DNA of 10,833 bases from Xanthobacteraceae bacterium (GTDB taxonomy: Bacteria > Pseudomonadota > Alphaproteobacteria > Rhizobiales > Xanthobacteraceae): positions 1 to 10,833 of the forward strand of contig JASHYD010000764.1 of assembly GCA_030043175.1 (NCBI GenBank), in the 5' to 3' direction. Positions 1 to 6,568 of this stretch are shown piece by piece (position 1 is the stretch's first letter; every line of letters starts with the position of its first letter). Position numbers and translations under genes: made by a program. A model generated the notes under the pieces. The model searched no databases. It saw nothing but the letters and a program-made list of their open reading frames with translations, and was not told the DNA's origin.

Positions 1-48
1 TGTATACGACCCCCTAGCATCAGCAATACCGGTGTGGTGGAGGAAAAG

Positions 49-1539
49 ATGCGCAGTGTGTTTGCGTTCGGCGCGACGGTCGCGCTCACCGTCGTTCTCG
101 CGCAGGCTCCCGTGTTGGCTCAGACCGTCCGGGACGTGATGGACATGCTGAGACCAAGCGCCAATACCCGCGTTGTCGGCGGCATGCCCGCCAAACCGGG
201 CGCATGGCCCTGGCAGGTGCTCGTCGTGATACCTACTGACAGCAAGGGAAACGTGGCCCAATGCGGCGGCTCCTTGATCGGCGAGCAGTGGATTTTGACT
301 GCGGCCCATTGCATTCAAAAGTTTGACCGGTCGCGGCAAATCCTGGTCGTTGAGCAGCGGCCACCTGCAGCGACGCCCTCCGCACGGGGCGTGCTAGCAG
401 ATATCGACCCAAAGTCCCTTCACCGCGTGTCAACGGCGATTGCCCATCCTCAATGGAATATCAACACGCTGGAAAACGACATCGCCCTGCTCAAGCTCAA
501 CGAGCCTGCTGCCCAATCCCGTGTCGTCCCACTATTACTCAGCCCGGATGCCGGGCTTGAAAATCCTCCGGCGAAGGTTGTCGTCACGGGATGGGGAGTA
601 ACGCGAGACATCGTAGAACAGGGAAGCGGGTATATCGACGCTGTGACGCAAAAACCGATTCGCCCGGAGGATGTTCTGCCCGACCGGCTGATGGAGGTCG
701 AACTCCCGTTGGTGGCGACGGACCAATGCAGGGCCAGCAACCATGAAGTTCCGGCGCCCATCGACCACCGGAATTTGTGTGCCGGAGTCCCGGAAGGCGG
801 CAAGGACGACTGCCGCGGCGACAGTGGCGGACCGCTGGTGGGGCGCGGCAATCGTGGACAATGGGTGCAGATCGGCATCGTGAGCTGGGGCATCGGATGC
901 GGGCGCCCGGGCCATCCCGGCGTTTACACGCGCGTTTCAGCCTTTGCCGACTGGATTCGTGAAAGCGCCGGCCGCGATCCCGTCATCTCGCCGGGCCCCC
1001 CGGCCGAGCCCGGAAGTCCACCTCCGGCCGCGTCAAACCCCACCTTTGACAATTCCGCTGGCCTCACGGTTGCCTTTGACAAGGGTGACGTGGTGGGCGT
1101 CGGCGACGTGGTGTCCTATCGCGTCACGACCCAGAAGCCCGGCTATCTGGCGATCTTCGATGCCACGCCGGACCACATGCTCACGCAGGTTTTTCCCAAT
1201 GCGCGCTCGATGCGTTCACCGACAGGGGCCGCGCTGGAAACTGCCCGCCTGTCGCCGGAGCGGCCGCGGCTGATCCCGGACCCCCGCAACCCGTACGAGG
1301 GCTTCGCTGTCCGCATCGTCGAACCGCGCGGTAAGGGTTTCATCGTGGCCGTGCTGAGTGACCAACCGATCACCAACCTCGATATTCCGAGCATGCCCAA
1401 GGCTTTTGCGACCGTTGAAGAGGCCGCAACGGCAATCGGGCGGCTGCGCAGCGAACTGAGCCGAGGCCTCCGCCCGGTGATGGATGTTCGAGAGAGCCCG
1501 AAATGGTCAATCGCGGTGCGCGAGTATACGGTGAGATAA
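49..1539 (+). CDS. Secreted trypsin-like (S1) serine protease with C-terminal DUF4384-like domain
   Basis: An exported endopeptidase predicted to cut after Arg or Lys. The ATG at 49 is preferred to the in-frame GTGs at 34 and 37, because GGAGG (39-43) lies 5 nt before it. Residues 1-24 form a signal peptide (APVLA). TR|VVGG at Arg41/Val42 is a typical zymogen activation site. The triad is His87 (LTAAHC), Asp144 (NDIALL) and Ser259 (GDSGGP). Asp253 is at the chymotrypsin-189 position and the Gly at the 216 and 226 positions are kept (SWGIGCGRPGHPGVYTRV), as in trypsin. Six Cys match three conserved trypsin disulfides. A Pro-rich linker (about 305-334) leads to a domain (about 335-455) with GYLAIFDATP and a VFPN motif at 381-384, which resembles DUF4384. 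Total length is 496 residues, about twice a bare S1 domain. DUF4384 homologues occur fused to other enzymes; a sensing or docking role here is inference. Confidence 0.95.
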   Translation: MRSVFAFGATVALTVVLAQAPVLAQTVRDVMDMLRPSANTRVVGGMPAKPGAWPWQVLVVIPTDSKGNVAQCGGSLIGEQWILTAAHCIQKFDRSRQILVVEQRPPAATPSARGVLADIDPKSLHRVSTAIAHPQWNINTLENDIALLKLNEPAAQSRVVPLLLSPDAGLENPPAKVVVTGWGVTRDIVEQGSGYIDAVTQKPIRPEDVLPDRLMEVELPLVATDQCRASNHEVPAPIDHRNLCAGVPEGGKDDCRGDSGGPLVGRGNRGQWVQIGIVSWGIGCGRPGHPGVYTRVSAFADWIRESAGRDPVISPGPPAEPGSPPPAASNPTFDNSAGLTVAFDKGDVVGVGDVVSYRVTTQKPGYLAIFDATPDHMLTQVFPNARSMRSPTGAALETARLSPERPRLIPDPRNPYEGFAVRIVEPRGKGFIVAVLSDQPITNLDIPSMPKAFATVEEAATAIGRLRSELSRGLRPVMDVRESPKWSIAVREYTVR

Positions 1540-1619
1540 CCTGGTCGCTGCCATCACGGTGCAGCCGATTGCCAATTTTCACCGCGTTTGCGAGATTGCC
1601 CACTATGCCTGCAATTAGG

Positions 1620-1663
1620 GACTGACTGGTCGAGCGCGCGAAACTCTCAGTCAACGCTTTTTT
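1620..1663 (+). terminator. Weak candidate terminator after the protease gene
   Basis: GACTGA (1620-1625) pairs with TCAGTC (1647-1652), with a possible inner GAG/CTC extension, and six T residues follow at 1658-1663. The stem is short, the loop is large and it begins 80 nt after the stop codon, so this is a tentative call. Confidence 0.3.
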
Positions 1664-1918
1664 CTTGAACTTGGGGTAGCGGAATTTCCGCCATTGCGCG
1701 GTTTCTTGCAGTCGCGGAAGAAGTTGGCGTAGGCCGTCTCAGATCGAGGATTGCCTGTCCGGTGGCGTATTTTCAATTTCCCGATCGAAAAGACAACTGC
1801 ACAGCCCGTCGTCAGCCGGATCGCCCACACCGCATAGTCGTACCTGCTTCTTGAAATTGGATTTCCTACCGTCAAGCAATCGAGCCCGGCACCGCGACAC
1901 TTCCAATCAGCCCGGAGT

Positions 1919-1939
1919 CCCTCCAATCCGCTTGGAGGG
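1919..1939. promoter_or_regulatory. Perfect 8-bp inverted repeat upstream of the serpin gene run
   Basis: CCCTCCAA (1919-1926), a 5-nt loop (TCCGC), then TTGGAGGG (1932-1939), with no mismatch. It lies 89 nt upstream of the ATG at 2029. No T tract follows, which favours an operator or mRNA leader hairpin over a terminator. The binding factor is unknown. Confidence 0.35.
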
Positions 1940-2028
1940 CGAGACCATTCACAGCGGCCGCCGGCGCGATCATTGTCTTCTCGTCGCTGATGCGACACAC
2001 CGATTCCATTCTGTTGAGGGAGACAGCC

Positions 2029-2292
2029 ATGATCCGTCCAGCCGTCGCCGTCGCTGCGCTGGTTTTGCTGGCAGCGACAGCTCCCGGCCTCGCTAGCCAA
2101 AACGAAAAGATCGCGCACAAAACCGCCGCGCCGAATGAGAGCAACACCCGGCTGATGATCATCAACGGCGATTCCGGCCGTGTGATCTATGACGACGGCC
2201 GTGACGACTTGTTTTGCGTGACGCGACGTTACTTCGTCGGGTGGGATTACTACGGCCGGCGCCTCTATCGCCGCACCATGGGATGCCGTTAG
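2029..2292 (+). CDS. Small secreted protein of unknown function
   Basis: An 87-residue protein that I do not recognise. The ATG at 2029 follows GAGGGAG with good spacing. An upstream in-frame start at 1990 would place non-hydrophobic residues before the signal sequence, so it is rejected. Residues 1 to about 22 form a signal peptide (MIRPAVAVAALVLLAATAPGLAS). The mature part has about 65 residues, with the segment RVIYDDGRDDLFCVTRR, an aromatic and Arg-rich tail (YFVGWDYYGRRLYRR), and two Cys that could form one disulfide in the periplasm. The stop is 27 nt before the DUF4384-like gene, so the two are probably cotranscribed. The basic, Cys-paired form could suit a small binding protein or a protease substrate, but nothing visible decides this. 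Confidence 0.65.
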   Translation: MIRPAVAVAALVLLAATAPGLASQNEKIAHKTAAPNESNTRLMIINGDSGRVIYDDGRDDLFCVTRRYFVGWDYYGRRLYRRTMGCR

Positions 2293-2319
2293 TCAAGCTG
2301 CATGAAGGGAGATACGACT

Positions 2320-3009
2320 ATGCGCTTTTTGAAGCTCCTGGCTCTCGCCACCGTCCCCCTGTTGGCCACGCCCGCACTAGCGCAGGATGTTCAACTCAAG
2401 GACCTCACGGTCGAACAAGCGAGTGTCGCCCAGGTCGGCATGCCGCGCCCCGGCTCGCTGCGGATGTCGCTCGCTGCCAATCGGCCGGATTGGACCTACG
2501 GCATTGGGGAGAGTGTCGGGCTGCTGCTGACAACGAACGAGGACGCCTATGTCACGGTGCTCGATATCGGGCCGACCGGGCGGGTCACCCAACTCTTTCC
2601 CAATCCATACCAGCCCGACAACCATGTGTTAGCCAATAGCCCTGTCGAGATCGGCGGCGCTTCCGGCGCCAGGGTGACGGTCACTGGAACAGTCGGAGCC
2701 GAGCTCATCAAGGTCATTGCCTCCAGCAGACCGGTGGCAATGATCTCCCAATCCCGGCTTCGGCGTCACGGCGCTTTCCTCACTGTCGATGGCGGCGTTC
2801 CGAGGGTGTTGCGCGATCTTCAGGTCGTGGCCGACCAGGCGGTTCAGAGCGATACCCAGATCGCGGTGATGAATCTCCCGCTATGGACCGTCGCCGACCA
2901 TGTGGCTGGCGCGCCGGCGCTGAACTGGGACAACCCGCGCTGTACGGAGCATTCACGCGGCAGCCGTGACGGCGCGTTCCAAACCCGTGACTGCCCATCG
3001 CACCGCTGA
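2320..3009 (+). CDS. Secreted stand-alone DUF4384-like protein
   Basis: A 229-residue exported protein. The ATG at 2320 is chosen over the in-frame ATG at 2302, because AGGGAG (2306-2311) lies upstream of it and the signal peptide then starts properly (MRFLKLLALATVPLLATPALAQ, cleavage about residue 21 or 22). Residues about 45-150 carry the DUF4384 pattern: a polar strand, GIGESVGLLLTTNEDAYVTV, then LDIGPTGRVTQLFPNPY with the FPN core at 93-95, and a later strand about keeping or losing control of the value (VIASSRPVAM). The protease at 49 ends with a related domain (LAIFDATP...QVFPN), so two copies of one domain type lie within 2 kb. The last 30 residues are polar, with two Cys and no recognisable fold. 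The next gene, the serpin, starts 16 nt after the stop. Function is unknown; pairing with the protease/serpin is inferred from context. Confidence 0.85.
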   Translation: MRFLKLLALATVPLLATPALAQDVQLKDLTVEQASVAQVGMPRPGSLRMSLAANRPDWTYGIGESVGLLLTTNEDAYVTVLDIGPTGRVTQLFPNPYQPDNHVLANSPVEIGGASGARVTVTGTVGAELIKVIASSRPVAMISQSRLRRHGAFLTVDGGVPRVLRDLQVVADQAVQSDTQIAVMNLPLWTVADHVAGAPALNWDNPRCTEHSRGSRDGAFQTRDCPSHR

Positions 3010-3025
3010 TCGACAGGAGAACGGC

Positions 3026-4321
3026 GTGCACAAGTCGCTGACATCCCTCGCTGCCGTTGCGGCCTTCATCCTGGTGCTCGATGTACCGTTCGTAGCGGTC
3101 GCGGCCCAGTCTGAGGCCCAGTTCCCGACTGAAAGCAAGGAAGCTATCACCGATAGAACCGCAGTTGACGCGTTCGTTGCCGCCCAGGCCAGGCTCGCCT
3201 TTTCGCTGATCGAGAAGATCGCGAACCGTAACAACGCCGCCGCACGGTGTCCGTCGCGGTGCATGCCAACGGCTCACGCCGACGCCACGGTATCGCCCGC
3301 GAGCCTCGCCGCGACCTTCGGCATCGTGAGTCTGGGAGCGGATCATGCCATGAAGGCCGCGATCGCCCGAGCACTCGGATTTACGCCCGAACAGGCCGAC
3401 GCCGACCTCGCCGCGTTCGCAGATGTGCGCAGCATGCTCGCTAATGCCGGCGATACGTTCCAATCCGCCAGTCGGATCGTGTTCGCGCCGTTGAGCCCAC
3501 CGAACCGGATTATGCGGGCTGGGCTTGAAAACCTCGGCATTGATTATTCGATTGCCGATCTGAGCGACCCGGAGGCCGCGGCTAAGATCGATGCCTGGAT
3601 CAAGGAGGTGACGAAGGGCACGATCCCGGAAATCCTCGGCGGCCCGGTCGCAAAATCCTCCTTGGTTGCGCTCAATGCCCTCCACTTCAAGAGCCGGTGG
3701 AAGTCCCCTTTCGATCCCGGGCTGACTGCGCCCGCTGTCTTTGTTGGCGTCGACGGCAAGATCGGCGACGTCGCCATGATGCGGTCGGGTCGGGGCATTC
3801 GTGCGTTCCGGCAGGAGCGCAAGGACGGGCACAGCTTCGTGGCGATCGATCTGCCGTTTGTGGACGAGCGCTTCTCGCTCGTGGTGGTGACCACCACCGA
3901 CAAGGCGGCTCCGGCGAGGGAGTTCGCGCGCGCCGCCGCGTGGCTCACCGGTGTAGGCTTCACGGCCCAAACGGGTGATCTCGCGATACCCCGTTTCTCC
4001 ACTTCGGGACGCGAAGATTTGATGCCGGTGCTCGACGCCCTCGGCCTCGACAAGGCGCGCCATGCCGCTAGCGCCCTTCAGGGCTTCGCACCCGGTGCCA
4101 TGCTGTCCCAGGTGGTCCAGCGCGCCATGATCGAGATAGACGAGGAAGGCGCCGAAGCCGCCGCCGCCAGCGCTGTCATGTCCTCTCGCGCGCTCGGAGC
4201 CGACGACGCGATCCACATGGTGGTGGACAAGCCCTTCATCTACGCGCTGCGGGACAAGGTGACGGGGCTGATCCTCGTTGCGGGATACGTGGGGCAACCC
4301 CCGAAGGGGAAGACGGCGTGA
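3026..4321 (+). CDS. Secreted serpin (serine protease inhibitor)
   Basis: A 431-residue suicide inhibitor of serine proteases. GTG at 3026 is taken as the start: AGGAGA precedes it by 6 nt and a signal peptide follows at once (VHKSLTSLAAVAAFILVLDV, continuing to VAA). An earlier in-frame GTG at 2966 lies inside the upstream gene. Serpin landmarks in order: VSPASLAATFGIVSLGA (helix B region), ALNALHFKSRWKSPFDP, VAMM, PRFSTSG, then MLSQVVQRAMIEIDEEGAE and the C-terminal DKPFIYAL...GLILVAGYVGQP. The hinge is EEG-AEAAAA from Glu373, with small residues at P14 to P9 as in inhibitory members. Standard 17-residue counting puts P1 at Ala389 with Arg388 at P2; a loop one residue shorter, as in C1-inhibitor, makes Arg388 P1. 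Cys75 and Cys79 (CPSRC) sit in an unusual stretch before the SPASL motif. A trypsin-like protease is encoded 2-3 kb upstream. Confidence 0.94.
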   Translation: MHKSLTSLAAVAAFILVLDVPFVAVAAQSEAQFPTESKEAITDRTAVDAFVAAQARLAFSLIEKIANRNNAAARCPSRCMPTAHADATVSPASLAATFGIVSLGADHAMKAAIARALGFTPEQADADLAAFADVRSMLANAGDTFQSASRIVFAPLSPPNRIMRAGLENLGIDYSIADLSDPEAAAKIDAWIKEVTKGTIPEILGGPVAKSSLVALNALHFKSRWKSPFDPGLTAPAVFVGVDGKIGDVAMMRSGRGIRAFRQERKDGHSFVAIDLPFVDERFSLVVVTTTDKAAPAREFARAAAWLTGVGFTAQTGDLAIPRFSTSGREDLMPVLDALGLDKARHAASALQGFAPGAMLSQVVQRAMIEIDEEGAEAAAASAVMSSRALGADDAIHMVVDKPFIYALRDKVTGLILVAGYVGQPPKGKTA

Positions 4322-4376
4322 AGGCCGGCGGGCGACGTGCTTTATGGCCACGACGGGTATTAGCGATTTTGCAGCG

Positions 4377-4402
4377 GCCGGCGGCCTTCCCCCTCCGCCG
4401 GC
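4377..4402. terminator. GC-rich hairpin downstream of the serpin gene
   Basis: GCCGGCGG (4377-4384) and CCGCCGGC (4395-4402) form a perfect 8-bp all-GC stem around a 10-nt loop, 55 nt after the serpin stop. There is no T run on either side, so it would be a Rho-assisted or atypical terminator. It could also serve transcripts arriving from the minus strand. Confidence 0.45.
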
Positions 4403-4436
4403 GGTTCGCCAATTTATGGGACGAACGTCAACTATC

Positions 4437-4576
4437 TCACTTCGGCATTTGGTAGATCCGGCCGTCCTCCCGGATTCGCTGGATCTGGTCGTCTACACCG
4501 GCTCTGCAAGACTTATAAATGTCACCGCTAAGCCGGACCGCCGTCAGCCCACAACCGCCGCCGCCTGACTAATCAG
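4437..4576 (-). pseudogene. Possible decayed minus-strand coding fragment
   Basis: Reading the minus strand from about 4576 to the stop at 4439-4437 gives about 45 codons ending in protein-like sequence: CGLTAVRLSGDIYKSCRAG, then DDQIQRIREDGRIYQMPK. The frame is closed upstream by a TAG and has no ATG or GTG start or ribosome binding site. If real, it is therefore the 3' end of a gene that has been frameshifted or truncated. A separate minus frame (4801 to 4544) lies immediately upstream and reads HEFNRDQYEEKHFKWMDGLL and onward, which is also not obviously random. I recognise no family in either piece. The GC-rich hairpin at 4377-4402 lies just beyond the stop, in the position of a terminator. 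Confidence 0.3.
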
Positions 4577-4800
4577 GCCGTCACCAAAGATCGGCGATAG
4601 CTCCGATAGGCCTCGGGCGTCCTGCTGATGCATAGCGCGCTGGCGGAAACAAATGTGCTGTGCCCGACGTGCGACAGCGGTCCACTTGGGTGGGTAGACC
4701 TGACCAATCTGTAATAGGCCGTCCATCCACTTGAAATGTTTTTCTTCGTATTGATCGCGGTTGAACTCGTGTGGGTTCGCTCTATCAGCGGGAGATGCCA

Positions 4801-5208
4801 ATGACGTTGCGAGCGGTTTGCATTGCAGGTGTCGCGGTTGTCATGTCCACCATTCCGACTGTTGCGCACCACTCTTTTGCGATGTTCGATGGAGAGAAAA
4901 CAAAAGTTTTGGAAGGAACTGTCAAGGAATTCCAGTGGACCAATCCGCACAGCTGGATCATGTTGACGGTCGATAACGCCCAACGTCCATCGGAGCAATG
5001 GGCGATCGAAATGGGCGGCCCCGGCCGCTTGATGCAGCAAGGCTGGGCTCCTACGACCCTTACACCCGGTATGAAAATCAAGGCCGTCATCCATCCGCTT
5101 CGGGACGGCAACAATGGTGGGCAGTTCATGGCCGTGACGCTCCCCAATGGGACCCAGCTGGGGAACCCGAACGCCGCGCTGAGCGCCAATGCTGGCGGCG
5201 CCAAATAG
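4801..5208 (+). CDS. Exported DUF6152 family protein
   Basis: A 135-residue protein with the hallmark HHSFAMFD sequence of DUF6152, a family without an established function as far as I know. GGGAG at 4790-4794 fits the ATG at 4801; the in-frame ATG at 4795 is too close to it. Residues 1-22 are a signal peptide (MTLRAVCIAGVAVVMSTIPT, then VA), and cleavage after Ala22 would give a mature protein starting His23-His24. Further family-type segments are GTVKEFQWTNPHSW (His50), the Trp67 to Gly72 strand, LTPGMKIKAVIHPLRDG (His98) and FMAVTLPNG. A small periplasmic beta fold is likely. The mature N-terminal His together with conserved internal His suggests metal binding, possibly copper; this is inference. 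The outer membrane protein gene follows 105 nt later on the same strand and may share the transcript. Confidence 0.9.
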   Translation: MTLRAVCIAGVAVVMSTIPTVAHHSFAMFDGEKTKVLEGTVKEFQWTNPHSWIMLTVDNAQRPSEQWAIEMGGPGRLMQQGWAPTTLTPGMKIKAVIHPLRDGNNGGQFMAVTLPNGTQLGNPNAALSANAGGAK

Positions 5209-5313
5209 TGAGCCAACGACAGAGCCTTTAAAATCGCCATTCCGGCGCAGGCCTTCACGGGGCGACCTGACCTATCCCGTCAATGCGGGGCGACACGCGT
5301 TAAGGAGCTGCAG

Positions 5314-6117
5314 ATGAAAAAGTTTGTCGGCCTTCTTGGGGGCGCGTTAGCTATCTCCGTCCGAGCGTTCGCAGCCGACATGCCTGCGCCGGCTCCTGCT
5401 TATAAGGCCCCGCCACCTCCGCCGCCGGTATTTAGTTGGACCGGCTGGTATATCGGGGGCAATGCCGGCTACGGTTGGGGCTCCAGCAGTAATCCCAGCA
5501 TTGCGACTGACCCGTTCGATTCTCTTGGCTTCGCCGATGTCGTCACTCCAATGGGTGGCAACATGTTCCCGAGTCTGAGGCCGCAAGGTTTCATCGGCGG
5601 CGGCCAGATTGGCTACGACTGGCAAGCCAACCCCAACTGGGTGGTCGGTTTCGTCACTGATTTTCAGGGCGCCAGCATCCAGGCCTCGGGCACCAATCAG
5701 CTCGCGGGCGCTCTCTCAGGTATCACCGAGTCGCTGTCCCAAAGGTTGGATTACCTCGGCACCGTGCGCGCACGGACCGGACTGGCAGTCAATAACTGGC
5801 TGTTCTACGGCTCCGGCGGCGTCGCGTACGGCAACGTGCAGAGCACGATCAACTATAACGATCCTGTATTGACCGGCGCTACCGTTACGGGATCGCAGTC
5901 TGATACGCGCGTGGGCTGGGCTGCGGGCGGCGGCATCAACTACGCGATGACCCCTAACTGGATCATTGGCGTTGACTACCTTCATTACGATCTCGGCCAC
6001 ACGAACGTTACTGGGTTTGCCGTGCCCCCAGGCACCATCATACCCAGCGCAAGTCTCACAGCGACCCAGGACGTTGGAGGTGACATTGTCCGCGGCGTGA
6101 TCAACTACAAGTTCTAA
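5314..6117 (+). CDS. Outer membrane beta-barrel protein, Omp25/RopB-like
   Basis: A 267-residue outer membrane protein of the type common in Rhizobiales. AAGGAG (5302-5307) lies 6 nt before the ATG. Residues 1 to about 21 are a signal peptide (MKKFVGLLGGALAISVRAFA, cut near Ala-Asp). A Pro-rich linker follows (APAPAYKAPPPPPPV), then the signature FSWTGWYIGGNAGYGWG. The remainder alternates polar and hydrophobic residues in strand-sized pieces (QGFIGGGQIGYDWQ, LDYLGTVRARTGLA, WLFYGSGGVAYGN, WAAGGGINYAMTPNWIIGVD), consistent with an eight-stranded barrel. It ends in VINYKF, the C-terminal Phe being the usual barrel-assembly signal. Family members are abundant structural or antigenic surface proteins; no channel or ligand can be read from the sequence. 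Length is normal and no lesion is visible. A hairpin at 6128-6154 follows the stop. Confidence 0.93.
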   Translation: MKKFVGLLGGALAISVRAFAADMPAPAPAYKAPPPPPPVFSWTGWYIGGNAGYGWGSSSNPSIATDPFDSLGFADVVTPMGGNMFPSLRPQGFIGGGQIGYDWQANPNWVVGFVTDFQGASIQASGTNQLAGALSGITESLSQRLDYLGTVRARTGLAVNNWLFYGSGGVAYGNVQSTINYNDPVLTGATVTGSQSDTRVGWAAGGGINYAMTPNWIIGVDYLHYDLGHTNVTGFAVPPGTIIPSASLTATQDVGGDIVRGVINYKF

Positions 6118-6127
6118 ACCCTGCGCA

Positions 6128-6154
6128 AGGTCCCGAGCGAGGATTTCGGGGCCT
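6128..6154 (+). terminator. Hairpin after the outer membrane protein gene
   Basis: AGGTCCCGA (6128-6136) pairs with TCGGGGCCT (6146-6154) over 9 bp with one G-U pair and a 9-nt loop, 11 nt after the stop codon. The position and strength fit a terminator, although no T tract follows. Confidence 0.6.
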
Positions 6155-6212
6155 GAAAATATTGTAGGATTGGTGAGTTTCCTCTTCCCCTTTATACTTT
6201 GGTGAGACGAAA

Positions 6213-6568
6213 TTGCGGATCGAATTGTTTGTACTCGCTGTCAGTAGGATATCTCTGCTTCTCTTCGGCGCCTTGGCCGGTGCCGCCGCGATACTCGTAG
6301 CGGTTCAACCTACGCGACTGATGCCGAGCTCGGCTCGCGCTGCTCAGGGCGACAGCTACCGCGCACTCATCTTGTTTGATTTGAGGAGCTGCGCGGGACC
6401 TTGGTACAAGGGGGCTTGCCCCCAACCGGATTTAAGCAGCGCGTGGGCATAGCGCTCGAGGGCTTTGCCTTGGAAATCATCGGCAACGGAAGAACCAATG
6501 TCGCGGCGATGCATGGCAACACTATTATCGCTCGACGCGCGCTTTCGCCGTCAAATCCTCGCGCCTGA
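6213..6568 (+). pseudogene. Probable frameshifted small secreted protein gene
   Basis: Two plus-strand frames appear to be halves of one protein. The first, from a TTG at 6213, gives a hydrophobic export signal (ISLLLFGALAGAAAILVAV, then SARAAQG) and continues DSYRALILFD to about 6380. The second is closed by a TGA at 6377-6379 but then reads FEELRGTLVQGGLPPTGFK and GFALEIIGNGRTNVAAMHGN to a TGA at 6566-6568. Restoring one base near 6379 joins them into about 118 residues. The first frame alone runs on to 6452 with a tail that looks out of frame. The final TGA lies in the loop of a perfect 7-bp hairpin (6559-6576), which supports the second frame as the natural 3' end. I do not recognise the family. 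A sequencing error is an alternative to a true mutation, and the TTG start is weakly supported. Confidence 0.45.

Larger units (their letters stand above)
1540..2028. other. 489-bp spacer with two palindromes, no convincing gene
   Basis: No open frame here has a good ribosome binding site and protein-like content. Minus-strand frames run through it, but they are Arg/Ser-rich or overlap the next gene antisense. Two dyads stand out: GCGGAA-T-TTCCGC at 1679-1691, and CCCTCCAA (1919-1926) with TTGGAGGG (1932-1939) around a 5-nt loop. The second lies about 90 nt before the small secreted protein and could be an operator or leader hairpin of the 2029-4321 gene run. No promoter could be assigned. 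Confidence 0.5.
4322..4800. other. 479-bp gap between serpin and DUF6152 genes
   Basis: No intact gene is supported. It contains the hairpin at 4377-4402 and the two possible minus-strand coding remnants described at 4437-4576. The stretch 4569-4800 is visibly less GC-rich than the genes on either side. A plus-strand frame from 4344 to 4568 has no ribosome binding site and low-complexity composition, so it is not called. Confidence 0.5.

Noticed and set aside
1651..2118. Minus-strand frame of 155 codons in the spacer after the protease gene
   Set aside because: Its 5' part is antisense to the small secreted protein gene, it has no ribosome binding site, and the composition is Arg/Ser-rich. 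A short 3' piece could be a remnant, but nothing supports it.
2780..4351. Long minus-strand open frame of 523 codons opposite the serpin gene
   Set aside because: It is antisense to a clear serpin, is very rich in Arg, Gly and His as expected of a GC-rich shadow frame, and shows no domain.
4278..4568. Plus-strand frame of 96 codons overlapping the end of the serpin gene
   Set aside because: No ribosome binding site, low-complexity Pro/Ala content and no family resemblance. The minus strand of the same stretch looks more protein-like.
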